A DNA stretch of 64,000 nucleotides from Streptomyces rimosus subsp. rimosus. Lineage in GTDB: Bacteria > Actinomycetota > Actinomycetes > Streptomycetales > Streptomycetaceae. A program made the translations under genes and the position numbers. Position 1 is the first letter of the stretch; each line of letters begins with the position of its first letter. The notes below the pieces were generated by a model. It was not told the origin of the DNA. It saw only the letters and a list, made by a program, of their open reading frames with translations, and did not search any database. This document shows, piece after piece, positions 27,386 to 34,608 of the stretch. The stretch lies in NCBI RefSeq assembly GCF_000720725.1, contig NZ_JOCQ01000036.1, forward strand, positions 1 through 64,000, given 5' to 3'.

Positions 27386-28914
27386 CGATGGCCGCACCGA
27401 GCAGATCGGCGACCTCTGCGGACGGGGCAGGCGAGACGGGCGGACCCGACGCCGCACGTTCCGCCGCGGAGGGCAGCGCAAATGTCCGTACATCTGCATC
27501 CGCCGTCCACGCTTCTCCCCCATCATCTTCCGCCCCTTCGTCTCCCGCCCCCGGCCGGAACGCCCAACACTTCGTCCTCGCCATTGCCGCCATCGCCGCG
27601 CTCGGCGGTGCCCTGTTCGGCTACGACACCGGGGTCGTCTCCGGAGCGCTCCCCTACATGGAGCAGCACTTCGGCCTGACCTCGCTCGGCGAAGGCGTCA
27701 TCACCAGCGCCCTGCTGATCGGTGCGGCCTTCGGGTCGCTGGCCGGCGGGCGCATGTCGGACCTGCTGGGCCGGCGCAACTCGCTGCTGTGGGCGGGCGC
27801 GGTGTTCATCGGCGGCGCCCTGGCGGTGGCGCTCGCGCCCACCGTTGCCTTCATGGTCGTGGCACGCTTCGCCCTCGGCCTGGCCGTGGGCAGCGCCTCG
27901 GTGATCACCCCGTTGTACCTCTCGGAGATTGCGCCGCCGCACATCCGCGGCCGGCTGGTCTCCTTCAACTCCCTGATGATCGTCAGCGGCCAGCTGCTGG
28001 CGTACGTCATCAACGCCGTACTCGCCCGGTGGGAAGCCTGGCGCTGGATGCTGGGCTTGGCGGCGCTGCCCGCGGTCGCCCTGTTCGTCGGGCTCTTCTT
28101 CCTGCCCGACACACCGCGCTGGTACATCAGCAAAGGTCGTACGGAACAGGCCGCGCACGTACTGCGGCGCACCCTGCCCGCCGAAGAGGTCGACGGGGAG
28201 CTGAGTCGCATCAACCAGGCGCGTGCGCTGGAGGCCGAGGCGCAGCGCGGCGCCTGGCAGGAACTCCGTACTCCTTGGGTACGGCGCATCCTGCTGATCG
28301 GCGTCGGGCTGGCGATCGTCCAGCAGATCACCGGCGTCAACGCCGTCATCTATTTCGCGCCCAAGATCCTTCACTCCACCGGGCTGGGCACCAACGCCGC
28401 GATCACCGCCACCATCGCGGTGGGCGCCATCTCCGTCATCGCCACCGCGATCGGCATGTCGCTGATCGACAAGGTCGGACGACGGCCGATGCTGCTCACC
28501 GGTCTTTCCGGAATGACCGTCTCACTGGCCTTGCTGGGCGCGTCCTTCCACCTTCCGAAATCCACCGGCGTCAGCTATCTCGTCCTCGCCCTGATGGTCC
28601 TCTACATGGGCTTCATGCAGGCCACTTTGAACACCGGTGTCTGGCTGCTGCTTGCAGAAATGTTTCCACTGAAGGTGCGCGGCCTGGCCATGGGTGCCGC
28701 GGTGTTCGTGATGTGGCTGGTCAACTTCACGGTGGCGCTGGCCTTTCCGGTCCTCCTCGACGCGGCGGGCGCCAGTGTCACGTTCTGGGTCTTCGGCCTG
28801 ATGTGCGTACTGTCCCTGCTCTTCTGCAAGCGCTACGCCCCTGAGACGAAGGGCATGGCCCTGGAGGACCTGGAACACGAACTGCGGAAGACAACAGCGG
28901 AAGCGGAAGCCTGA
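27382..28914 (+). CDS. Sugar porter family MFS transporter, probable inositol permease
   Basis: This 510-residue protein has a 58-residue Ala/Ser/Pro-rich cytoplasmic lead and then twelve predicted helices. Sugar porter motifs are present: GYDTGVVSGALPYM, GRMSDLLGRRNSL, FLPDTPRWYISKGR, QQITGVNAVIYFAPKIL, LIDKVGRRPML and YAPETKGMALEDLE at the end. By context it imports myo-inositol with protons (IolT role). The ATG at 27382 overlaps the previous stop; a second ATG at 27388 is possible. The long N-terminal lead is unusual for IolT-like carriers. Confidence 0.9.
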   Translation: MTMAAPSRSATSADGAGETGGPDAARSAAEGSANVRTSASAVHASPPSSSAPSSPAPGRNAQHFVLAIAAIAALGGALFGYDTGVVSGALPYMEQHFGLTSLGEGVITSALLIGAAFGSLAGGRMSDLLGRRNSLLWAGAVFIGGALAVALAPTVAFMVVARFALGLAVGSASVITPLYLSEIAPPHIRGRLVSFNSLMIVSGQLLAYVINAVLARWEAWRWMLGLAALPAVALFVGLFFLPDTPRWYISKGRTEQAAHVLRRTLPAEEVDGELSRINQARALEAEAQRGAWQELRTPWVRRILLIGVGLAIVQQITGVNAVIYFAPKILHSTGLGTNAAITATIAVGAISVIATAIGMSLIDKVGRRPMLLTGLSGMTVSLALLGASFHLPKSTGVSYLVLALMVLYMGFMQATLNTGVWLLLAEMFPLKVRGLAMGAAVFVMWLVNFTVALAFPVLLDAAGASVTFWVFGLMCVLSLLFCKRYAPETKGMALEDLEHELRKTTAEAEA

Positions 28915-28925
28915 AGGCGGCTGGC

Positions 28926-28988
28926 GGCTGACGGCTGACGGCTGACGGCTGACGGCTGACGGCTGACGGCTGACGGCTGACGGCTGAC
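28926..28988. repeat. Nine perfect copies of the 7-base unit GGCTGAC
   Basis: Nine uninterrupted GGCTGAC units follow the transporter stop codon (28914) by 11 bases. The rest of the gap to 29257 is a C-rich stretch and shows no gene. Perfect copies suggest recent expansion, so copy number may differ between strains. The unit has no strong dyad symmetry, so it is not an obvious terminator. Confidence 0.95.
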
Positions 28989-29257
28989 GGGAGATACCCC
29001 CTCACACCTCCACACCCCCTACCCCCACCCCTCCTTCCCTCACCTCCTCCACCTTCCTGATCCCGTGACAGCGGTACCCCGGACGTCACGGCTGTCACCA
29101 TTACGCGGGTCTTCCGTCACAGCCGATCAACAGCCCCTCGCCCCTGCTCACTCAGAGTCGTTCACCGGGCACAGGCTGAGTGATCACCAGACCGCGCGCA
29201 GTTCTTCCGTCGGCTCCCCGGCCGTCGCTGCGGGCGGCTGAGGGAGGTGCAAGACCT

Positions 29258-29461
29258 ATGACCGACCGCAGACTCTGGTCGTACAAGGAGATCGCCGCAC
29301 ACATCCGGGTCCAGCCGGACACCGTGCGCTCCTACCGCAAGCACGGACTTCTACCGCAACCTGACCTGGTGGAAGGCGGAAGACCGTACTGGTTCGCCGA
29401 CACCATCCGGACCTGGGTCGCCCAGCGTCCCGGCCACGGCGGGCGCCGCGACAAGGACTGA
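29258..29461 (+). CDS. Small helix-turn-helix protein (MerR/excisionase-like)
   Basis: The 67-residue protein is almost entirely a winged helix-turn-helix of the excisionase/AlpA kind: LWSYKEIAAHIRVQPDTVRSYRKHGLLPQPD, then a wing GGRPYWFADTIRTWVAQRP. GGGAGG precedes the ATG. Such small proteins act as excisionases or as DNA-binding modules of wider use in Streptomyces. No integrase is nearby, so a link to an integrated element is not supported. It lies 73 bases before the 2-dehydropantoate reductase-like gene. Confidence 0.82.
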   Translation: MTDRRLWSYKEIAAHIRVQPDTVRSYRKHGLLPQPDLVEGGRPYWFADTIRTWVAQRPGHGGRRDKD

Positions 29462-29537
29462 CACCACCTCCTACCGGCCCCGCGCAGCCGGTGCGCGGGG
29501 CCTCCGCAACCGCCCTCCGACCACTTACGCTCGGTGC

Positions 29538-30494
29538 ATGCCACCGATACCCGCACCGGCCACGCCCCACCGCATCGCCGTGATCGGCGGCGGCGCGATC
29601 GGCGGATTCGTGGCAACGCTCGCCCACCGGGACGGACACGACATCACCCTGTGCCTGCGTACTCCGTTGAACCGGCTCACGCTCGAAATGGACGGCGAAG
29701 TCCTCGACGCGGCTGTGCGCTTCGCCACCGATCCGGAAACGGCCAGTCCCGCGGACTGGGTCTTCCTGACCACCAAAGCCCAGGACACCGCCGGCACCTC
29801 CCGCTGGCTGCACCGGCTCTGCCACTCCGGCACAGTCCTGGTCGTGCTGCAGAACGGCGTCGACCACACCGAACGCGTCGCCCCGCACACTCCCGACGGT
29901 ACGAACATCCTGCCCGCGGTCATCTACGCGTCGGCCGAGTGCACCGCCCCCGGCCACATTCGGCACTACGCGGGCAACGAGATCCACGTTCCCGACGGCC
30001 CGACGGCCGCCCGCCTCGCCGATCTGCTCACCACGGACCGGCTCAAAGTCATAGCGGTGCCGGACTTCACGACGACCGCCTGGCGGAAGCTGTTCACCAA
30101 CCTCGCCGCCAACCCGCTCACCGCCCTCCTCCAGCAGCGCATGGGCATCTTCACCGATCCCGGCATGGCCGCCCTCACCCGCGACATCCTGCGCGAAGCC
30201 GCCGCCGTCGCGCGCGCCGAGGGTGCGGATATCCGCGACGCAGACATCGACCTCGTACTGGAAATGTACGGACAGGTTCCGCCGGACGGCGGCTCGTCGA
30301 TGCTCTACGACCGCCTGGCCGGCCGCCCCCTGGAGCACGAACACATTACGGGTGCGGTGGTACGCGCCGGAGAACGCCACGGAATCCCCACGCCCCTGAA
30401 CGGCATGCTCCTCACTCTCCTGCGCGCCGTCGACCGCGGCATCCGCGCCGATAAGGACACGGACGCGGACACCACCCGGCTCACCACCCCGTAG
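29538..30494 (+). CDS. 2-dehydropantoate 2-reductase family protein
   Basis: The 318-residue protein is a PanE/ApbA-type NADPH reductase. The N-terminal Rossmann motif is RIAVIGGGAIGGFVA. Typical features follow: VFLTTKAQDT, VLQNGVDH and the C-terminal helical domain with WRKLFTNLAANPLTAL, which carries the catalytic Lys and the Asn. PanE makes pantoate for CoA, but many actinobacterial copies serve other 2-keto acids. Its place between inositol genes may be chance. Confidence 0.85.
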   Translation: MPPIPAPATPHRIAVIGGGAIGGFVATLAHRDGHDITLCLRTPLNRLTLEMDGEVLDAAVRFATDPETASPADWVFLTTKAQDTAGTSRWLHRLCHSGTVLVVLQNGVDHTERVAPHTPDGTNILPAVIYASAECTAPGHIRHYAGNEIHVPDGPTAARLADLLTTDRLKVIAVPDFTTTAWRKLFTNLAANPLTALLQQRMGIFTDPGMAALTRDILREAAAVARAEGADIRDADIDLVLEMYGQVPPDGGSSMLYDRLAGRPLEHEHITGAVVRAGERHGIPTPLNGMLLTLLRAVDRGIRADKDTDADTTRLTTP

Positions 30495-30618
30495 GCCCAA
30501 GCCAAAACCCAGCCCCAGCCGCACAAGGCCGAGCCCGGGTGCACGCGGCACGGGCGCGCCGCGACACGCCCCCGACCGCACGCACCCACCCGCCTCCGGC
30601 CTATCCTGCCAATAGGTA

Positions 30619-30643
30619 TTGACATACAAACGTCCTGACATGC
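30619..30643 (+). promoter_or_regulatory. Promoter with inositol-type operator before second dehydrogenase
   Basis: TTGACA at 30619-30624 is followed by CGTCCTGACATGC at 30631-30643. The reverse complement GCATGTCAGGACG matches ATGTCAGGACG in front of iolE (24091-24101). Here the motif lies just after the -35 box, where a bound repressor would block RNA polymerase. Confidence 0.6.
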
Positions 30644-30833
30644 ACTCTGCGACGGAGCTCAGGAGCGTCTCCGGCCCGACGCCCCTTCTCAGAACGAAGT
30701 AACGCCGACTCAGGCGACCGTCGCACAGGCGCTGATACGTTCCGCCCCCTCTCCGGGCCTGCACGGACGCTCCGGCCGCTCCCTCCCCCTCCCCGCGCCC
30801 TGGGCCTCGCCCTTGAACGACAGGAGTTGGCAC

Positions 30834-31949
30834 ATGAAGATCGGCCTCATCGGCACCGGACGCATCGGAGCGTTCCACGCCGAGACGCTGAAATCCGTCC
30901 CCGGCGTGGACCGCATCGTCGTCGCCGATGCCGACGCCGCCCGCGCCCGCGTTCTCGCGGACACACTCGGCGTCGAGGCCGCCGAAACCCTCCCCCAGTT
31001 GTACGCGGACGGCCTGGACGGCGTCGTGATCACCGCCGCGACCAGCGCGCATGCCGAGCTGATCCACCAGGCGCTGGACGCCGAGGTACCGGTCTTCTGC
31101 GAGAAGCCGGTGGCGCTGGACGCCCCCGGCACGGTCGCCGTCGTGGAACGCGCCGAGGCTGGTTCCGTCCCCGTACAGATCGGCTTCCAGCGGCGCTTCG
31201 ACCGTGGCTACCAGGCGGCCAGGGAGGCGCTGCGGTCCGGCGACCTCGGCTGGATCCACACTCTGCGCGCCTGCACCAGTGATCAGTCGCCGCCGCCCGC
31301 GGCCTACATCCCCACCTCCGGCGGACTCTTCCGCGACTGCAGCATCCACGACTTCGACATCCTGCGCTGGCTCACGGGCCGCGAAGTGGTCTCCGTGTAC
31401 GCCCAGGGCGCCAATCGGGGCGCGCCTTTCTTCGCCGACGGCGACGACGTGGACACCTGCGCCGCGCTGCTGCGCTTCGACGACGACACGCTGGCCACCG
31501 TCACCGCCACCCGCTACAACGGCGCGGGCCACGACGTCCGCCTTGAGGTCTGCGGCTCCAAAGGCGCGCGGATCGTCGGGCTCGACGACCGGGCCCCGCT
31601 GCCGAGCGCCGAACCGCATGTCTCGTGGCAGCGATCCGCCCCCTACGCGACGTTCATGGAACGCTTCCACGACGCGTACGTCACCGAACTGGGCGCCTTC
31701 GTGGACGTGGCCGCCGGCCGTACGCAAAGCCCGTGTTCGCCCGCCGAGGCGCTGGAGGCTCTGTACATCGCCGAGGCGTGTGACCGCTCCCGCCGCACGG
31801 GCGATCCGGTCCGGGTCGCGGACGTACGCGCCACCGGCGGAGAAGCCGGTGCGTACGGCGCCGAATCAACGCCCTTTCCAGGCACCGCGCGCACAACGGC
31901 CACGGTGCACGCTTCGGACACCGTCCGCGCCGACGCTCCTGGCGCGTGA
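30834..31949 (+). CDS. Gfo/Idh/MocA dehydrogenase, probable inositol 2-dehydrogenase paralogue
   Basis: This 371-residue NAD-dependent enzyme has MKIGLIGTGRIGAFHAETL, the motif VFCEKPVALD near residue 90, and SGGLFRDCSIHDFDILRWLTG in the substrate domain. The sequence is closer to the classical IolG pattern than a generic sugar dehydrogenase, and it may act on scyllo- or chiro-inositol beside the iolG at 25153. CAGGAG precedes the ATG. The last 45 residues (Ala/Thr-rich after VRVADVRATGG) are an unusual, probably disordered tail. The promoter shares the iol operator motif. Confidence 0.87.
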   Translation: MKIGLIGTGRIGAFHAETLKSVPGVDRIVVADADAARARVLADTLGVEAAETLPQLYADGLDGVVITAATSAHAELIHQALDAEVPVFCEKPVALDAPGTVAVVERAEAGSVPVQIGFQRRFDRGYQAAREALRSGDLGWIHTLRACTSDQSPPPAAYIPTSGGLFRDCSIHDFDILRWLTGREVVSVYAQGANRGAPFFADGDDVDTCAALLRFDDDTLATVTATRYNGAGHDVRLEVCGSKGARIVGLDDRAPLPSAEPHVSWQRSAPYATFMERFHDAYVTELGAFVDVAAGRTQSPCSPAEALEALYIAEACDRSRRTGDPVRVADVRATGGEAGAYGAESTPFPGTARTTATVHASDTVRADAPGA

Positions 31950-32010
31950 CCGCCACGGGCACCCTTCAGATTGGCACGGCGGCGTTCTCGTGGACGACGG
32001 ACAGGCGGCA

Positions 32011-32022
32011 GTAAGCGCTTAC
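32011..32022. promoter_or_regulatory. Perfect palindrome GTAAGCGCTTAC (LacI-type operator)
   Basis: The site has the AAGCGCTT core of LacI-family operators and lies in the 354-base gap 31950-32303 between the second inositol dehydrogenase and the convergent antiporter. No gene start follows it closely, so its target is unclear. No other feature was recognised in this gap. Confidence 0.45.
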
Positions 32023-32303
32023 CGGCGGCACGCCGACTGATCTGCGCCGCTCCGCCTTCTGTCGTCGGTGACCTTGGGCGTGCTCCCTGCGGCAGCGACG
32101 TCGGACGTGTACGGCGAGCACCGCCCCGGGCGAGACAGGCGTGCCGGATGTCCGTACACGTACGGACTGCGGCACGGCCTCCACTCAGCGCGCCCTACCT
32201 GATCTCCGTGGTGTTCACGATGCTCGGTTTCCGGGGCATGGCCGCGTGGTTCTTTCCGACCGTCAACCTGTCGCAGTGAGAGGCGGAATGCGGGCGCGGC
32301 CGC

Positions 32304-33524
32304 TCACCAGGACTCCGACGCGCCTTCCCGCGGCCCCTCCGGCAGCGGCGCCAGCCCCTCCGCTCCGGCCCGCATCCGCATCGCCACCAACGGGAAGACC
32401 AGTACGGAGATCATCGCCGCGCCCACCATGGCCGCCGCCTCCCCCGCGTCGAGTACGCCGCTGTCCTGGCCGATCGTCGTGATCGCGACGACCAGAGGCA
32501 GTGCCGTCGACCCGTAGAGCATCAGCGCGGCGCGGTCCTTGCGGCCCAGGTCGCGGGGCGCGAGCAGGACGAGCGGGAGCCCGCGTACAACCAGCAGAAG
32601 GACGAGGAACAGCGGGAGGAGCAGGAGCGAGCGGCCGTTCTCGAAGAGGGACGACAGATCGAACTCGACGCCGGTGACGATGAAGAACACCGGCACCAGG
32701 AAGCCGAAGCCCATCGCCTCCAGCCGCCCGAGAATTTCCTGACTGCTGTCCGGTGCTGCCTCGTGCAGCACCAACCGCATGATGATCCCGGCCGCGAACG
32801 CGCCCAGCAGGATGTCCAGCCCGAACACCTGAGAGATGCCGAGCATCACGGCCAGCAGCAGGACGAACAGCCGGATGGCGAACTGGCCGCTGCTGTGCAG
32901 GGTGCGCGCGATGATCCGGTAGAACCACATCGGGCTGGGCTTCAGGGCCCAGTAGACGGCTCCGGCGGTCAGCAGCGCGAAGGCGAAGAGCAGGATGGCC
33001 GACTCGCCGGGGTTGCGGCCGCTGAGCAGCAGCGCCATCGCGATGATCGGCCCGAACTCGCCGACCGCCCCGGTGGCCATCATCACCGAGCCGAAGCGGG
33101 TGCCCAGGTCCCCGGAGTCGCGCAGGACGGGCAGCACGGTGCCGAGGGCTGTACTGGTGAGCGCGGTGCCGACGACGATCGCCTTGGTGACGTCGCCGGC
33201 GGCGAAGCCGAAAGTGATGGCCAGGCCGAGGGCGAGCGCGACGACCCAGGCGCAGCCGGCGCGTTTGAGGGTGTCACCGCGCACCTTGGCGAACTCGATT
33301 TCGTACCCGGCGATGAACATCAAGGTGGCCAGCCCGAGGTCGGACAGGACGTTGACGGCTTCTCCGGGATGCGCCCAGCCGAGGACGTCCGGGCCGATCA
33401 GGATGCCCAGCACGATCTCGAAGATGACCAGTGGTACGGGCAGCCAGCGGCCGAGGCCGTATGCGAGGAGCGGGGCGGCCACGGCGATCGCCATGATCAA
33501 TACGAGGGTTGCGGACTGCGACAT
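32304..33524 (-). CDS. Cation:proton antiporter (CPA2 type)
   Basis: The 406-residue protein is a Na+/H+ exchanger-domain membrane protein with about 12-13 helices: LVLIMAIAVAAPLLAYGLG, VIFEIVLGILIGPDVLGWA, GLATLMFIAGYEIEF, and GTALTSTALGTVLPVL followed by FGPIIAMALLLSG in the transport core. It exchanges H+ for Na+ or K+ in related proteins. There is no C-terminal RCK/TrkA domain, so it is a short form. The start MSQSATL at 33524 directly precedes the first helix; an earlier start at 33650 adds a Cys/Arg-rich stretch that looks non-coding. Ribosome site is weak. Confidence 0.87.
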   Translation of the reverse strand: MSQSATLVLIMAIAVAAPLLAYGLGRWLPVPLVIFEIVLGILIGPDVLGWAHPGEAVNVLSDLGLATLMFIAGYEIEFAKVRGDTLKRAGCAWVVALALGLAITFGFAAGDVTKAIVVGTALTSTALGTVLPVLRDSGDLGTRFGSVMMATGAVGEFGPIIAMALLLSGRNPGESAILLFAFALLTAGAVYWALKPSPMWFYRIIARTLHSSGQFAIRLFVLLLAVMLGISQVFGLDILLGAFAAGIIMRLVLHEAAPDSSQEILGRLEAMGFGFLVPVFFIVTGVEFDLSSLFENGRSLLLLPLFLVLLLVVRGLPLVLLAPRDLGRKDRAALMLYGSTALPLVVAITTIGQDSGVLDAGEAAAMVGAAMISVLVFPLVAMRMRAGAEGLAPLPEGPREGASESW

Positions 33525-34172
33525 AAGCCGCTTTTCTACCACAACGGGCAGCACGTTCCCGCTTCGCCGGCCACCGGCTCCGGCACCCTTTTCGACGCCC
33601 CCGCAGCCCGCCGTCGCGCACGCCGTTCCGCATGTCGCCGGGCCGCGCACACCCTCTTGTAGGCACAGCGCCCAGCCACATCACCGGTTCAGTAACCGCT
33701 TACTTCGCCTCGCGGCACAGATTCACAGGCACTCCACTCCTCGACTGAAGCCCCGAAGAGTGCGACCCACACCGGCCCGGCACTTCCCACGCCCGCCGGA
33801 TAGTGGCGCATCGCATCAGTGCACCGCTCCCGACGACAACGCTCACGACCCATCAGCCGAACAGGAAGCACGCCACCGCTACGAACGGCATTCCACGCCG
33901 CCCCACCAGAGCGCTTGGCGCCGTGCCCGCCGAAGCATCCAGGACCGTACGGGACCGCCGAAGCGCCACGCAACCAGGCGCATCAGCAGATCGCCGAGAG
34001 GTGCCAACAGAGAGAACTCGTCACCAGAGGGGGCAGTGCGGTGAGCGCCAGCAGTCAACGGAAAACCGCGCCCATGCCCTCCGCCCCCCACTCCGCCCCC
34101 GAGGCCTGAAGCCTCAAGGCTGACGCGCGACGGAAGATCCGGCGACGCACAGGAGGCGAACACCTGGCATCG
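33525..34172. other. Long intergenic region without a convincing gene
   Basis: The 650 bases between the antiporter start and the copper operator show no reading frame with a ribosome site and believable protein. One feature stands out: AGTAACCGCTTACT at 33691-33704, a near-palindrome similar to LacI-type operators. It may belong to the antiporter promoter. Confidence 0.5.
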
Positions 34173-34193
34173 ATACCCCCCAGGGGTATATAG
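34173..34193 (+). promoter_or_regulatory. CsoR-type copper operator and -10 box
   Basis: ATACCCCCCAGGGGTAT (34173-34189) is a perfect inverted repeat, ATACCCC and GGGGTAT around CCA, matching the pattern bound by copper-sensing CsoR repressors. It overlaps a TATAGT -10 box at 34188-34193. CsoR at this place would release copZ-copA when Cu(I) rises. No csoR gene lies in the window. Confidence 0.8.
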
Positions 34194-34306
34194 TTACGGG
34201 CATCAGGAAGCACCGGAGGACTCCCGGGTTCCCGGTATTCCCACGCCATACGCGCCCGACAGCGAACACGTCGAGCACGGCGACCACACGCAACGAGGAG
34301 ACATCC

Positions 34307-34603
34307 ATGACTGCCGAAGCGACCAACGGTTCCTGCTGCTCCCCCGAGGGCTCCTGCCACTCGGGTGCCGCCGACGTCCAGGTCGGCGACGTCACCACCA
34401 CGTACAAGGTCGGCGGCATGACCTGCGGCCACTGCGAAGGCGCTGTCTCCTCGGAAATCTCGGAGATCCCGGGCGTGCACTCGGTACAGGCGTCCGCCGC
34501 CACCGGCCTGGTGACCGTTGTCTCCAAGGCGCCGCTGGACGAGTCGGCCGTCCGCGCGGCGGTCGACGAGGCGGGCTACGAACTCGAGGGTCCGGCGGCC
34601 TGA
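34307..34603 (+). CDS. copZ: Copper chaperone CopZ-like (HMA domain)
   Basis: The 98-residue protein has a C-terminal HMA domain with the Cu(I)-binding loop VGGMTCGHCEGAV at residues 35-47. It carries copper to the CopA ATPase encoded five bases downstream. Unlike the usual chaperone of about 70 residues it has a 30-residue lead rich in Cys and His (NGSCCSPEGSCHSG) that could bind further metal. GAGGAG lies before the ATG. Transcription probably begins at the CsoR-controlled promoter 115 bases upstream. Confidence 0.92.
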   Translation: MTAEATNGSCCSPEGSCHSGAADVQVGDVTTTYKVGGMTCGHCEGAVSSEISEIPGVHSVQASAATGLVTVVSKAPLDESAVRAAVDEAGYELEGPAA

Positions 34604-34608
34604 GTCCG

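Noticed and set aside
28915..29000. GGCTGAC array as a CRISPR or terminator
   Set aside because: There are no spacers between units, so it is not CRISPR, and the unit lacks dyad symmetry, so it is not a hairpin terminator.
29534..30454. 306-codon frame overlapping the 2-dehydropantoate reductase-like gene
   Set aside because: Out-of-frame shadow rich in Arg, His and Pro; the reductase frame has clear Rossmann motifs.
31971..32279. Frame ending in a hydrophobic YLISVVFTMLGFRGMAAWF segment
   Set aside because: The end looks membrane-like, but the rest is Arg/Pro-rich and no start with a ribosome site exists. It may be a gene remnant, but this cannot be supported.
33803..34123. Small rightward frame in the antiporter-copZ gap
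   Set aside because: No ribosome site, no hydrophobic core pattern, composition like translated non-coding DNA.
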